Positions 19,666 to 29,618 are shown, counted from the first letter of the stretch. The stretch is DNA of 64,000 nt from Neisseria animaloris (GCF_900637855.1 NZ_LR134440.1:1240001-1304000), one strand, 5' to 3'. Made by a program: numbers and translations. The notes: generated from the sequence alone by a model not told the origin.

Positions 19666-20859
19666 TTAAAGTGTTCCGTAAGAATGCAAACCACTTAAAA
19701 ACATATTCACACCGATAAAAGCGAACGCAGTGACAAATAAACCGATAATCGCCCACCAAGCCAACACTTTACCACGCCAACCGGCAACCAAACGCAAATG
19801 CAGCCACACGGCATAATTAAGCCATACGATAAACGCCCATGTTTCTTTCGGATCCCAACTCCAATAGCGGCCCCAGGCATCGGCAGCCCAAAGTGCACCT
19901 AAGATTGTAGCGATAGTGAAAAATAAAAAACCTACTGCAATAGCTTTGTACATTACCTCTTCAATCGTTTGCGAATCAGGCAACCATGATTTCTTACCGG
20001 CAGACTCACTACGAATAGCCCAAAGTTCGGCGATGCCCAACATAGCGGCCATACAGAACGCACCGTAACCGATAAAGTTTGCCGGCACATGGATTTTCAT
20101 CCACCAAGATTGCAATGCCGGAATCAACGGCTGAATGGTATGCGCCTCACGTGATACGCTGTACCACAACACAAACACCACCACTACCGACATAAACGAC
20201 AACACGAAACCGCCCAGCTTCTGCACTGCAAACTTGCTTTCATAATACAAATACATCAAAGCGGTAATCACCAGAAAAAGAATGAATACTTCATACAGAT
20301 TCGATACGGGAATATGGCCGGCATCAGGGCGCAACAGGTAGCTTTCGTGCCAACGTACCAGTAAGCCGGTAAAGCCTGCCAAAGCAGACACCCATGTCAA
20401 CGCCGTCCCCATACCCAGCAAAGTATTGCGGTCGGCATTCTGTTTTTTAGCCAACAGCACACCGGCAATATAACAAAACAAGGCAAAAAATACTGTGGCG
20501 CACTGCCACATGATGGCCGACTGGCTACTCAAAAAGTATTTAAGGAGAAAACGATCAGTATTACCGATATCGCCTCCGTACAACTTAATTGCCCCATAAG
20601 CCAACACGAGGCTCAACACGGTAAACCAACGCAACGGCTTGAAAAACCAACCCAACAGTACGGTAGAGGCGGCACTAAACCACAAAATTGCCATCTCATA
20701 GCCATCCATATGATGGCTAGCTTGCGTTTGCACAAACATGGCCGTCAATGCGATAACAACAGCAAACAGCCAATCCCAAACATCCAAACGGCGTAAAAAC
20801 GATTTATGCGTCAACAGCGCATGCCCGGATAATTTTTGAGTTTCAGTATAATCAGTCAT
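19666..20859 (-). CDS. ccsB: System II cytochrome c biogenesis protein CcsB (CcsA/ResC type)
   Basis: 397 residues with about eight transmembrane helices. The tryptophan-rich heme-handling motif WGRYWSWDPKETWAF (the WWD domain) and conserved histidines near the helices identify the CcsA/ResC family, which exports heme and ligates it to apocytochrome c together with ResB. Overlaps resB by 8 bp (20852-20859), so the two are one unit. Neisseria use system II, and the substrate cytochrome c4 is encoded just upstream of resB. Naming differs between databases (ccsA, ccsB or resC). Confidence 0.93.
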   Translation of the reverse strand: MTDYTETQKLSGHALLTHKSFLRRLDVWDWLFAVVIALTAMFVQTQASHHMDGYEMAILWFSAASTVLLGWFFKPLRWFTVLSLVLAYGAIKLYGGDIGNTDRFLLKYFLSSQSAIMWQCATVFFALFCYIAGVLLAKKQNADRNTLLGMGTALTWVSALAGFTGLLVRWHESYLLRPDAGHIPVSNLYEVFILFLVITALMYLYYESKFAVQKLGGFVLSFMSVVVVFVLWYSVSREAHTIQPLIPALQSWWMKIHVPANFIGYGAFCMAAMLGIAELWAIRSESAGKKSWLPDSQTIEEVMYKAIAVGFLFFTIATILGALWAADAWGRYWSWDPKETWAFIVWLNYAVWLHLRLVAGWRGKVLAWWAIIGLFVTAFAFIGVNMFLSGLHSYGTL

Positions 20860-22867
20860 GGTTCAGGTCCTTCTCCAACTGCTTCAAGCATTGGATGTGT
20901 TCAGGAAATTCTTTTTGTAAATCGCGTTCGTTACGGCCCGACGACATAGAAAAGCGTATCGTTCCTTTATCAAACAGCAGCCAAGCACGTTTCTCGCGGA
21001 TGTAAAACATAAATACCGTACCCAATACCAGCAGCACCGAACCGAGGTAAACCAATGATGCTCCTGGTGAGCGGGTCATCTGCAAACCGGAAGAGCGCAC
21101 TTCTTTATACCCATCCAATTGCAGTAACACAGGTGCCGGATATTCAGTCAAACCGGTATACGCGTCCATACTGTTCAACAAGAAGCGGTTACGGTCATCA
21201 CCTTGTTTCCATTCGGGCAGGCCATATTCCTTGATTGCTTCATCCAATGCGGCATTTATCGTACCGTACAGGATCTGATAGAAATAACCCTGCATCTTTT
21301 CCTGCTGGGCTTGAGGAATATTATTGGTAACAAAATCATTCAACGCCAAATAACCGCCGCGAGCAAACAGGCTTAATGTGTTTTCGGCAGCTTGGTTAAA
21401 TTGACTGCGCACATTATCGGGCGTACCGCGCGTAGCTGTTTCCACTGCCCGTTTACGAATATCCGGTTGGTTAATCAACTCACGCAACGCCATAAACGTA
21501 TCAAGTTTACCTTGGGCATCGGCGGGAATCCTCAACCAACGGTATTGCTGTTCCAAGCCTGTACGCGTGCCGGTAATGAAGAAAAAATCTTCTTCCTGTT
21601 TTATCGGCAACATATAATTTTTGTATTCTACTGCCTGCCCGGCCTGATCGCGGATACGATAAACAATAGACGGACCAATGTTGGAAAACTTTCTATCTTG
21701 TTTCACGGAACGCACATCTTGGATGGCCGTCTGAAGATTTTGCGTGCCTTTTTCAGACGGCATGCTCACATCTTCAACATTCATAGCAGTAAATTGGTCG
21801 AATTCCAAACGGTATTGCTGCCCTCCGATATTCAAAGGAAATTCGCGCATCGACACGGCATTCATCGCTGCCGGCATACGCCCTTTCCCCGCCAAATTCC
21901 ATGCCTTAAGCTTCAAATCTGAACCTCCGTCGGCAAAACTGGCCTGATAAATGGTAATGCCGTCCACAGTCAGCGGATGGTTTACCCGAATGGTTTTCTC
22001 TATTTTTTTACCCGTCGCCTTATCCGTTACCACCAAATCGCTGGCAAAATCTTTCGGCATACCGGTATTGTAAAAATCAATATGGAATTTTTTCAGATCA
22101 ACAGTAAAAGGCAAGTCTTGTACCAATACTCCCTTATCTGCATTCAAAAACACGACATCCGCACCTTGCCCTTCGATAATGTTTACATTACCGCGGAAAG
22201 AAATATTATTACTCCCAAGAATGCTTTCAGGTTTGAAATCCCGTGCGAATTGGGAGTCGTTGTCGGGTACGATTTTTCCGGTAAGCATACCGAATTTCAG
22301 CAATAAGTTGCTGTCAATCAACCCGCCCAGGCAAATAACAATAATCGCTGCATGGGCAAAAATATAACCCCATTTGTTCATTGCCCCTTTTTTAGCCGCA
22401 ATCAATACGGAACCGTCTTCACGTTGTACCGTTTTAGTGCTGAATCCCCGAACGTCAAGATAACGGCTAACAATTTCAGGCGATATTCCACCATCTATTA
22501 ACACGGTATGTTTCATAGCTGCTAATGACTTATTGCCGGCATTGATGCGGAAAGACTTCATTTCCCGCAAAAACGGTGGGATATTGCGCCACAGACATAA
22601 TCCGGTCGACACCACCAGGAACAGCATGATGACGACAAACCATCCCGATGCGTATACGTCAAACAAACCCAAAAAGCCAAAAATTTCCGTCCAAAACGGA
22701 CCAAATTTCACCACATAATTGGTTTGTGGTTGGTTTTGCTGCAACACCGTTCCGACAATTGAAGCCACACCCAACAAACTAAGTAAGGCTATGGCAAACC
22801 GCATGGAGCTGAGAAAAGCAAACCACGGTCGGCGTATCAAAGGAACTGTTTTCTTTGGAGTAGGCAT
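20852..22867 (-). CDS. resB: System II cytochrome c biogenesis protein ResB (Ccs1)
   Basis: 671 residues. Three N-terminal transmembrane helices (about 14-35, 70-95, 160-185) lead to a large periplasmic domain (about 190-610) and a last helix near 617-640, the ResB/Ccs1 layout. It keeps apocytochrome reduced and works with CcsB in heme attachment. Translation is coupled to ccsB. Two DUS-like sequences in inverted orientation lie inside (21724-21763), one with the AT prefix; they encode part of the periplasmic domain, so they cannot simply be a terminator here. Confidence 0.93.
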   Translation of the reverse strand: MPTPKKTVPLIRRPWFAFLSSMRFAIALLSLLGVASIVGTVLQQNQPQTNYVVKFGPFWTEIFGFLGLFDVYASGWFVVIMLFLVVSTGLCLWRNIPPFLREMKSFRINAGNKSLAAMKHTVLIDGGISPEIVSRYLDVRGFSTKTVQREDGSVLIAAKKGAMNKWGYIFAHAAIIVICLGGLIDSNLLLKFGMLTGKIVPDNDSQFARDFKPESILGSNNISFRGNVNIIEGQGADVVFLNADKGVLVQDLPFTVDLKKFHIDFYNTGMPKDFASDLVVTDKATGKKIEKTIRVNHPLTVDGITIYQASFADGGSDLKLKAWNLAGKGRMPAAMNAVSMREFPLNIGGQQYRLEFDQFTAMNVEDVSMPSEKGTQNLQTAIQDVRSVKQDRKFSNIGPSIVYRIRDQAGQAVEYKNYMLPIKQEEDFFFITGTRTGLEQQYRWLRIPADAQGKLDTFMALRELINQPDIRKRAVETATRGTPDNVRSQFNQAAENTLSLFARGGYLALNDFVTNNIPQAQQEKMQGYFYQILYGTINAALDEAIKEYGLPEWKQGDDRNRFLLNSMDAYTGLTEYPAPVLLQLDGYKEVRSSGLQMTRSPGASLVYLGSVLLVLGTVFMFYIREKRAWLLFDKGTIRFSMSSGRNERDLQKEFPEHIQCLKQLEKDLNHD
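21752..21763 (-). repeat. AT-prefixed DNA uptake sequence inside resB
   Basis: Minus strand ATGCCGTCTGAA, an exact 12-mer AT-DUS. An AG-less TGGCCGTCTGAA copy lies in the opposite orientation 28 bp upstream (about 21724), so the two could pair in single-stranded DNA. Confidence 0.85.
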
Positions 22868-22917
22868 ATAATGTCGATTTTATACAACAAATTAAAAAAT
22901 GAGTATAATCACATTTA

Positions 22918-22953
22918 AGGCCGTCTGAAAGACAATGCTCTTTTCAGACGGCC
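22918..22953 (-). terminator. DUS-hairpin terminator of the cytochrome c4 gene
   Basis: AAGGCCGTCTGAAA... pairs with ...TTTTCAGACGGCCT around a loop of about 10 nt, 33 bp after the cytochrome c4 stop. Confidence 0.75.
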
Positions 22954-22985
22954 TATTGTTTTCATACCATAATCATATGCAGTAA

Positions 22986-23609
22986 TTAATGCAATCCTTG
23001 GATAAAGTTTCCTACTGCATTCATTTCCATATCTGTCATACGGCTGGCAATATCCTGCATTATGCTGTTTTTACGCTGGCCCGATTTATAAGCCTTCATC
23101 TGATCCACAATATAAGCCTTATGCTGTCCACCCAAACGCGGATAAGCTACGATATCCGTACCTCCTCCGGGCATACCTGCTCCATTTGGACCATGACAAG
23201 ACATACATGCGGGAATTTTTTTATCGATAAGACCACCACGGAAGATTTTTGCCCCTAGTTCAAAATCTTCTTTCGGATTGGCTTCGCCTTCTTTAGGGAA
23301 CTGTTTGGCATAGTAGGCAGACACATTTAAGATGTCTTGCTCCGACAAGTTTGCCACCAGCGGCATCATTACAGCCGAAGCTCCCGTAGTGCGCTTACCT
23401 TCTTTAATTTCTTTGGTCTGAGTGAAAAGATAGCTGGCGTGTTGTGCAGACAGCTTCGGATACATAGCGATACCGCTATTACCGTCAGCCGCATGGCAGG
23501 CCGCACAAATAGTGGTTGCAATTTCTTTGCCTTTAGCAATATCGGCTTTAGGCGCAGCCATTACTGTTCCTACGGCCAACGCAAAAGCCAATAAAGTAAA
23601 ATGTTTCAT
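22986..23609 (-). CDS. Diheme cytochrome c4
   Basis: 207 residues. Sec signal peptide of about 19 residues (ends TVMAA) followed by two cytochrome c domains with heme motifs CAACH (35-39) and CMSCH (135-139); axial methionines are likely in MPLVANL and the RMTDMEM region. A periplasmic electron carrier that in Neisseria hands electrons to the cbb3-type terminal oxidase. It lies next to the resB-ccsB genes that mature it, but a terminator separates them. Confidence 0.92.
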   Translation of the reverse strand: MKHFTLLAFALAVGTVMAAPKADIAKGKEIATTICAACHAADGNSGIAMYPKLSAQHASYLFTQTKEIKEGKRTTGASAVMMPLVANLSEQDILNVSAYYAKQFPKEGEANPKEDFELGAKIFRGGLIDKKIPACMSCHGPNGAGMPGGGTDIVAYPRLGGQHKAYIVDQMKAYKSGQRKNSIMQDIASRMTDMEMNAVGNFIQGLH

Positions 23610-23750
23610 GGAAGTGCTCCTGAATCAGCGTTGCAATCCCTGCCTGCAACACTCTTTTTATATACTCAACACCAAGCTTTTACTGCTTGGTTAAACCGAT
23701 GATTTTGTAATCATGGTATTCTATACTAAATTCACACAATTTTACCAGTT

Positions 23751-24371
23751 ATGAACCTATTTCAAAATGCTAAATTCTTTACTACCGTCAACCATCTCAA
23801 AGATCTGCCTACCACATCTGCCGAAATTGCTTTTGTCGGCCGCAGCAATGCCGGAAAATCTAGTGCAATCAACACATTAACTAACCATGTCAGACTAGCT
23901 TATGTTTCCAAAACTCCCGGGCGCACCCAACATATTAATTTTTTCGAGCTGACTAACGGGGGGTTCATGGTCGACCTCCCTGGATATGGTTATGCTCAAG
24001 TTCCCGAAGCAGTACGCGCACATTGGGTGAAACTGCTTGGCGACTATCTTCAAAAGCGTGCCCAGCTTATCGGTCTGATTCTGATTATGGATGCCCGTCA
24101 TCCGCTCAAAGCACTAGACATACAAATGTTGGATTTCTTTCACCAAACAGGCCGTCCTGTGCATATCTTACTTTCAAAAGCAGACAAACTCCCCAAAAAC
24201 GACCAAATTAAAACACTCAGTTCAGTCAAAAAAGCACTGAAACCTTATAGCGAACGCCAGCAAATCAGCATTCAGCTCTTCTCCAGCCTGAAGAAACAAG
24301 GCATAGAAGAAGTAAACAAAGTTGTCGCTGAATGGTTTGCCATAAACGATGGCTTATTCGTCGATTCTTAA
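23751..24371 (+). CDS. engB: Ribosome-biogenesis GTPase EngB (YihA/YsxC)
   Basis: 206 residues. G1 [10 protein letters not shown]3 DLPGYGYA and G4 SKADK motifs are all present, with the [13 protein letters not shown] switch I region typical of the family. Needed for assembly of the large ribosomal subunit and probably essential. Divergent from cytochrome c4 and convergent with ponA. The 290-bp gap after the stop (24372-24661) is AT-rich and holds only the ponA terminator. Confidence 0.94.
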   Translation: MNLFQNAKFFTTVNHLKDLPTTSAEIAFVGRSNAGKSSAINTLTNHVRLAYVSKTPGRTQHINFFELTNGGFMVDLPGYGYAQVPEAVRAHWVKLLGDYLQKRAQLIGLILIMDARHPLKALDIQMLDFFHQTGRPVHILLSKADKLPKNDQIKTLSSVKKALKPYSERQQISIQLFSSLKKQGIEEVNKVVAEWFAINDGLFVDS

Positions 24372-24617
24372 AAGAGCTAACTTTATTTCTAAAGTATTTT
24401 TACTTACACTCGAAAAAGCGCTTAATACTCAGTCAAATCAATTCCTAAAGCAAGATTGCAAACTGAAAGTAATATTTCAGGTAGTACGACTAAGGCACAG
24501 ACTATTCCCTAACGGTCACAAAATAATTCGTTGTAAAACTTTCAAATAAATTCTTCTATAATTCAATCGAATCAAACTTTTTCTAAAATACCATCACTTT
24601 AATTTATCGATATAAAT

Positions 24618-24645
24618 AGGCCGTCTGAAAATATTCAGACAGCCT
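24618..24645. terminator. DUS-hairpin terminator between engB and ponA
   Basis: AGGCCGTCTGAA pairs with TTCAGACAGCCT (one mismatch to the DUS) around a short AAT-rich loop. It serves the convergent pair. Confidence 0.7.
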
Positions 24646-24661
24646 GTTTACTTATGCACTT

Positions 24662-27103
24662 TTAAAATAATGAATCAAGCTGACCGGACTGTCCCTGAGG
24701 TGCAGGAGACGGAGCAGTATCACCGTCCGTATTATTAACTGGTTCTACTGGAACTTCCTGACCGGAGGATTCTGCTGGTGCGGATTCTCCACTACGCGAA
24801 CTATTACCCGAACGCGCTGTAGCTCCGTCAGAACCAACTGTAGAATCCCGTTCTTCACTACGAACCGGTCTACTTGAGCGGTTATCCAACGCCAAGTTAG
24901 GACTGGTAGATTGCTGCTCCTTCAGATAATACTCACCGCCACTGATTACAATTCCATCTGGCACTTTAATACCTTTAATGGGTACTCCTTTCAGAGCATA
25001 ACGCATGTACTCCACCCACACAGGCAAAGCAATTGTGCCACCATACCCCGCTCGTCCCATACTGCGCGGTTTATCATAACCTATGTATACCGCCGTTACG
25101 ATATCAGGGTTAAAACCAACAAACCAGGCATCTTTATTGTCATTGGTCGTACCTGTTTTACCTGCGATATCCGAACGCCCTACTGCACGTGCACGCGATG
25201 CAGTACCATATTGAACTACATCCTGCATAATCTTATACATAATATAAGCATTGCGAGCATCAATTGCCTGCGGAGCATTTTCTCTCGCAACCAAAGGTCT
25301 CATCTGCGCCCTTAATCGTCCTTGACTGTCATATATCCGGTCAATTGCATAAGCTGAAACTTTATATCCCCCATTGGCAAATACCGTATAAGCCTCCGCC
25401 ATTTTCAACGGCGTTGTTTCTCCTGTACCCAATGCCATGGAAAGCCCCGCAGGTATTTCAGAAGGTTTGAATCCAAAACGCTGGATATAGTGTTGTGCAT
25501 AATTTACACCGATAGACATTAAAATACGGATAGACACCATATTTTTAGAAGCAGTCAATGCTTGGCGCAGAGTAATAAACCCTGCATATCGCCCATCTGC
25601 ATTCTTAGGATTCCATGTCGAGCCGTTCGGCCCTTTTCCTGGCAAAGACAAAGGAGCATCATTAATTTGTGTAGACGCCGTCATTCCTTTAGCTAAAGCC
25701 GCAGAGTAAACAAACGGTTTAAACGAAGAGCCAGGCTGACGCTGTGCTTGTGTTGCTCGGTTGAAAGTTTTACTGTGGAAGTCATAGCCACCTACCAATG
25801 CACGTACCGCACCTGTTCTTGCATCAAGGGCTACTAATGCTCCTTGGAGCAAAGGCTCTTGTGCAACCGTCCAACGTTTGCCGCTACCTTTCACCCGAAT
25901 AACTGCACCACGACGGATTTGCGCATCTTCCATCTTTTTATTATTAACGGCTCTTGCAGCAAATCCCAGTGCTGCATTATCTAATGTAATCTTTCTACCA
26001 TTCGGAAGCTGGATCTGTACACCTTTCTTCGAAGCATCCAATACAACGGCTGGCACTAAATCATCTACGGTATACAACGTAGAAAGATATTGGCTGATGG
26101 TTTCTTCAGGATTGTCAGATTTGCTCAAATCAATATAATGCTCTGCTCCCCGATAGCTGCTACCGCGATCAAAACCCCTCAAAGTTTTACGTAGCGCAGC
26201 AGTAGCCACACGTTGATGATCCGTACTTACTGTCGTGTATACTTTGAATCCTTGAGTGTAAGCATCTTCACCATATTTGTCATACAGTTCCTGGCGTACC
26301 ATTTCGGCAACATAAAGTGCACTTTGATCAATCTTCTGCACATAACGCTCATAATGCAGATCTTCCGCCACTGCCCGATCACGCTCTTGGGGCGTAATCA
26401 TTTTTTCTTGCACCATATTATTTAAAATGTAACGCTGGCGCAGCTTGGCACGTTCAGGGTTAACAATAGGATTAAATGTGGAAGGCGCTTTCGGCAAACC
26501 TGCCAAAATTGTAGCCTCGGCTAACGTTAAGTCTTTAACATCTTTATTAAAATAAATTCGCGATGCTGCGGCAAAACCATAAGCACGTTGACCCAAATAG
26601 ATTTGATTAAAATACAGCTCCATAATCTGGTCTTTGCTCAAAGACTGTTCAATCTTATAAGCCAACAACGCTTCATTAAATTTTCGTGTAAACGTACGTT
26701 CATTGCTCAAATAAAAATTACGCGCCACCTGTTGGGTAATCGTGCTTGCACCCGACTGTACACCGCCAGTTATATTACCAACAGCAGCACGCAAAACCCC
26801 AATCACATCCACTCCCCAATGCTCATAAAATCTTTTATCTTCAGCAGCAACAACCGCATCTTTCAGCACTTTAGGGAAATCAGCGATTTTGGTAAACGAA
26901 CGCCGCTCTTCTCCATACATACCAATAACCTTGCCGTCTGAGGAATAAATAGTCAGCGGCATCTTCGGTTGGTAATGTTGTATAGCCTCTAATGATGGTA
27001 GTTTTGGATAAGTAACCAAAATGGCTATTGCAACCAACCCTACAACAAAGAGAGTCAACCCTAAAATCAGACCTATACAGGTCGTTATAATTTTTTTAAT
27101 CAT
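24662..27103 (-). CDS. ponA: Penicillin-binding protein 1A (bifunctional)
   Basis: 813 residues from ATG 27103. N-terminal helix (7-30), glycosyltransferase GT51 domain with catalytic Glu88 in AAEDKRFYEHWG and GASTITQQVARNFYLS, then a transpeptidase with the SxxK serine in QPGSSFKPF, the SKNM motif and KTGTTNDNKD. It polymerises and cross-links peptidoglycan. The C-terminus is a low-complexity Ser/Pro/Gly tail ending LDSLF, as in meningococcal PonA. No ribosome site precedes 27103; a 19-codon ORF with a good one ends 2 nt before (see that entry). The frame is open upstream to 27229 but the family start is MIKKI. Divergent from pilM, an arrangement conserved in Neisseria. Confidence 0.94.
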   Translation of the reverse strand: MIKKIITTCIGLILGLTLFVVGLVAIAILVTYPKLPSLEAIQHYQPKMPLTIYSSDGKVIGMYGEERRSFTKIADFPKVLKDAVVAAEDKRFYEHWGVDVIGVLRAAVGNITGGVQSGASTITQQVARNFYLSNERTFTRKFNEALLAYKIEQSLSKDQIMELYFNQIYLGQRAYGFAAASRIYFNKDVKDLTLAEATILAGLPKAPSTFNPIVNPERAKLRQRYILNNMVQEKMITPQERDRAVAEDLHYERYVQKIDQSALYVAEMVRQELYDKYGEDAYTQGFKVYTTVSTDHQRVATAALRKTLRGFDRGSSYRGAEHYIDLSKSDNPEETISQYLSTLYTVDDLVPAVVLDASKKGVQIQLPNGRKITLDNAALGFAARAVNNKKMEDAQIRRGAVIRVKGSGKRWTVAQEPLLQGALVALDARTGAVRALVGGYDFHSKTFNRATQAQRQPGSSFKPFVYSAALAKGMTASTQINDAPLSLPGKGPNGSTWNPKNADGRYAGFITLRQALTASKNMVSIRILMSIGVNYAQHYIQRFGFKPSEIPAGLSMALGTGETTPLKMAEAYTVFANGGYKVSAYAIDRIYDSQGRLRAQMRPLVARENAPQAIDARNAYIMYKIMQDVVQYGTASRARAVGRSDIAGKTGTTNDNKDAWFVGFNPDIVTAVYIGYDKPRSMGRAGYGGTIALPVWVEYMRYALKGVPIKGIKVPDGIVISGGEYYLKEQQSTSPNLALDNRSSRPVRSEERDSTVGSDGATARSGNSSRSGESAPAESSGQEVPVEPVNNTDGDTAPSPAPQGQSGQLDSLF

Positions 27104-27105
27104 GA

Positions 27106-27165
27106 CTAAATCAACAAAGTTGCCATCAAAAGCATTAAATAAAGTAAAATAGCTAAAGATTTCAT
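27106..27165 (-). CDS. 19-residue hydrophobic leader ORF upstream of ponA
   Basis: The minus strand encodes MKSLAILLYLMLLMATLLI and a TAG stop. AAGAGG lies 5 nt before its ATG, a far better ribosome site than anything before ponA, whose ATG begins 2 nt after this stop. Reading through could deliver ribosomes to ponA by termination-reinitiation. The peptide would be a single membrane-embedded helix. No homology claim; the coding evidence is the SD, the spacing and the composition only. Confidence 0.4.
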   Translation of the reverse strand: MKSLAILLYLMLLMATLLI

Positions 27166-27174
27166 AAACACCTC

Positions 27175-27189
27175 TTACACACTGTGTAA
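27175..27189. promoter_or_regulatory. Palindrome between ponA and pilM
   Basis: TTACACA-C-TGTGTAA, a perfect 7-bp inverted repeat with one central base, lies between divergent ponA and pilM and directly upstream of the ponA leader ORF. It has no T tail, so a protein-binding site is as likely as a hairpin. Confidence 0.35.
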
Positions 27190-27253
27190 AAAAATGAAAT
27201 CTCTTACGGATGCCAAAACTGTTACTCACACCCCAAAATAGGGAATTTACATT

Positions 27254-28351
27254 ATGCGTTTAGCAAAAAATCAAAAGAATACAAAAGGTAAAGTCTCTTC
27301 CAACATTAGCAACTCAAATGCTATTGGCATAGATATCGGGCAGCATGCTATCAAAATGGTTCAGCTGTCAGCCCGTAGTTTAAACCAAATTCAGTTGGAA
27401 AAATACGTTATTACAAAACTGCCTAAAAATATTGTTAAAGGCAATAAAATTCAAGACTACGAGCAACTTGTTACATATCTGCAACATTCTTATGCGCAGC
27501 TTAATACATCGTCTAAAAATCTTGTTGCATCTTTACCACAAAGTTTAGCTACGATTGAAACTGTTGTATACAACCCGAAAGAGGTTGATACTGACCTAGA
27601 AAACTTTGCTGAGTTCGAAGTATCTCAAATTGCACCCATTGAAGAGATGAACTTTGACTACCAAGTCATAGGCACCTCAATAGTTCCTGCTGGCCAGCAA
27701 GTATTGCTTACTGCTGCCAAGAAAGATGATGTGGAGCCACGCATTGAAGCTTTTGACAATGCAGGTTTACCCCTTTCAACATTAGACATAGACCTCTTTG
27801 CTCAAAACAACGCCTTTTCTTTTTGGATTAACCAACATGCTCCTGAATTAGAGAACGAAAAAATAGCCGTTTTCGGTATTCACGCAACACAAACATATGC
27901 ACTAATTGCTCAAAATGGCCAAGTTCTCTACAAACAAGAAACACCTGTTAGCACAGAGCAACTAAACCAGCTTATCCAACGAACTTATCAAGTTACAGAG
28001 GAAAAAGCTGCACAGATGATGAATGCTGCCAGCAAGCCTTCTGATTATCAAACTGCAGTAGCTGATCGGTTTAACATCCAAGTAGCCCAAGAAATTCAGC
28101 GCGTATTGCAATTTTACTATACCACCCAATCAAGCGAGAATTTTTCCAATATCAAGCACATTTTCTTAACAGGAACTGCTTCTCAGCAACCAGGCTTAGC
28201 AGAAACTATTTTCTCGCACACAAATACAGCAACTGAGTGCATCCATCCAATTAACTATGCAGCTCAAAGTAATAAAGTAGATTTGTCACAATTACAAATA
28301 GATGCACCATCACTAACACTCGCTTTCGGTTTAGCACTAAGGGGTCTGTAA
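27254..28351 (+). CDS. pilM: Type IV pilus assembly ATPase-like protein PilM
   Basis: 365 residues, actin-like fold. The N-terminus contains AIGIDIGQHAIKMVQLSARS (phosphate-1 motif) and the PilN-binding start is expected nearby. PilM is the cytoplasmic ring of the alignment complex that binds the PilN N-terminus. First gene of pilMNOPQ; a 1-bp gap separates it from pilN. Base composition is AT-rich, and no complete DUS occurs between ponA and pilQ. Confidence 0.94.
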   Translation: MRLAKNQKNTKGKVSSNISNSNAIGIDIGQHAIKMVQLSARSLNQIQLEKYVITKLPKNIVKGNKIQDYEQLVTYLQHSYAQLNTSSKNLVASLPQSLATIETVVYNPKEVDTDLENFAEFEVSQIAPIEEMNFDYQVIGTSIVPAGQQVLLTAAKKDDVEPRIEAFDNAGLPLSTLDIDLFAQNNAFSFWINQHAPELENEKIAVFGIHATQTYALIAQNGQVLYKQETPVSTEQLNQLIQRTYQVTEEKAAQMMNAASKPSDYQTAVADRFNIQVAQEIQRVLQFYYTTQSSENFSNIKHIFLTGTASQQPGLAETIFSHTNTATECIHPINYAAQSNKVDLSQLQIDAPSLTLAFGLALRGL

Positions 28352-28352
28352 C

Positions 28353-28955
28353 ATGATTGAATTAACTAGAATTAATCTCCTTCCTTATAGAGAAGAGATC
28401 CAACAGAAAAAAAAGCAACAATTTAAGGCATTAATGTTGCTTGCATTATTTACAGGCCTAGGCCTATCTGCATTAACTTATCTAACAATCAACAATGCAA
28501 TAGGAAGCCAAGAAAAGCGAAATGATTTTTTGAATCAAGAAATTACCAAGACTGATCAAAATCTTCTTGAAATCAATAAATTAAAAAAAGAAAAAGAAGA
28601 CTTTTTAGCCCGTAAACAGAAAGTAGAAGAATTGCAAGAAAAACGGTTTCAGGCAGCTCATCTTATTGATTCTATTAATGTATTAATTCCAGAGGGTACT
28701 TATATTACTTCTATTAACGCTGAAAACCCAAGTTCTTATACTATTAGTGGCAAAGCAACCAGCGATAACAAGATTGCTATGTTTATGCGCTCTCTTCCCA
28801 GTACTGGTCTTTTCACGCAACCGGAATTATTAAGCATTAAAAAAGTAGATAATTCTCAAGAGTTTACATTAAAAGTCCTCTTAAACCAAACCAGCCGCAC
28901 CGTACCAATTGAAACTTCCGATATAAATGCTGCTGTCAACAAACAGGGGAATTAA
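28353..28955 (+). CDS. pilN: Type IV pilus inner-membrane alignment protein PilN
   Basis: 200 residues. The cytoplasmic N-terminus IELTRINLLPYREE carries the INLLPYR motif that binds PilM, followed by a single transmembrane helix (about 25-47) and a periplasmic coiled-coil plus ferredoxin-like domain. It heterodimerises with PilO. The start lies 1 nt after the pilM stop. Confidence 0.94.
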   Translation: MIELTRINLLPYREEIQQKKKQQFKALMLLALFTGLGLSALTYLTINNAIGSQEKRNDFLNQEITKTDQNLLEINKLKKEKEDFLARKQKVEELQEKRFQAAHLIDSINVLIPEGTYITSINAENPSSYTISGKATSDNKIAMFMRSLPSTGLFTQPELLSIKKVDNSQEFTLKVLLNQTSRTVPIETSDINAAVNKQGN

Positions 28956-28956
28956 T

Positions 28957-29601
28957 ATGTCAGTAAAAAAATTAAAAGATATTGATGTACATACTTTACA
29001 TTTATTAAGTACACCCGCCAAACTCACTTTAGCTGGCCTAACCATTGTTGGTATTTTGGCAATTAGTTATTTCGCCCTCTTTCGTATGCAAATTGAAACA
29101 TTAGATTCGGTTCAAAATAAAGAAATCGAACTAAAAGATACTTATACAAAGAAGAGTATTGAAGCGGCAAATTTGGATAACTTGAAGGCTGAATTAAGTG
29201 CTATCCGCTCCTCATTCAACGTTTTGTTAAAACAATTACCAACAGATGCTGAAATTCCCAATCTGATACAGGAACTACATCAAGCAGGGGCTACAAATGG
29301 CTTACGTATGGATAGCGTAACACCACAAGCATCAATGAATGAAGGGCCAATTCAAGTTTTACCTTATGAAATTTCTATCACAGGCAAATATAATCAAATT
29401 AGCCAATTTGCCCGTGACGTAGGAGCTCTTTCTCGTATCATTACCCTAGAGTCTCTAAAAATCGGCCACAAAGATGATAAAAATAGCAACCAGTTGACGT
29501 TTAGTGCCACTGCAAATACCTATAAAGCCCGCCCGGTGGAAGAAGTAGAAGCAGAAATTGCGGCAGCCACTGCGGCCGAAAAAGCACAAAGCAACCAATA
29601 A
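28957..29601 (+). CDS. pilO: Type IV pilus inner-membrane alignment protein PilO
   Basis: 214 residues. Start ATG 28957 (MSVKKLKDID) follows CAGGGGA and lies 1 nt after the pilN stop; an in-frame start at 28927 inside pilN is unlikely. One transmembrane helix (about 25-45), a coiled coil, then a ferredoxin-like periplasmic domain. Partner of PilN and PilP. The C-terminus is Ala/Glu-rich. Confidence 0.93.
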   Translation: MSVKKLKDIDVHTLHLLSTPAKLTLAGLTIVGILAISYFALFRMQIETLDSVQNKEIELKDTYTKKSIEAANLDNLKAELSAIRSSFNVLLKQLPTDAEIPNLIQELHQAGATNGLRMDSVTPQASMNEGPIQVLPYEISITGKYNQISQFARDVGALSRIITLESLKIGHKDDKNSNQLTFSATANTYKARPVEEVEAEIAAATAAEKAQSNQ

Positions 29602-29618
29602 TTCCTGAGAGATGCATT

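Noticed and set aside
21724..21763. Inverted DUS pair as a terminator
   Set aside because: It lies within the resB reading frame and encodes conserved-length periplasmic sequence, so a functional terminator there would cut the operon.
23957..23962. G6 run in engB as a phase-variation tract
   Set aside because: Too short, and inside a probably essential gene.
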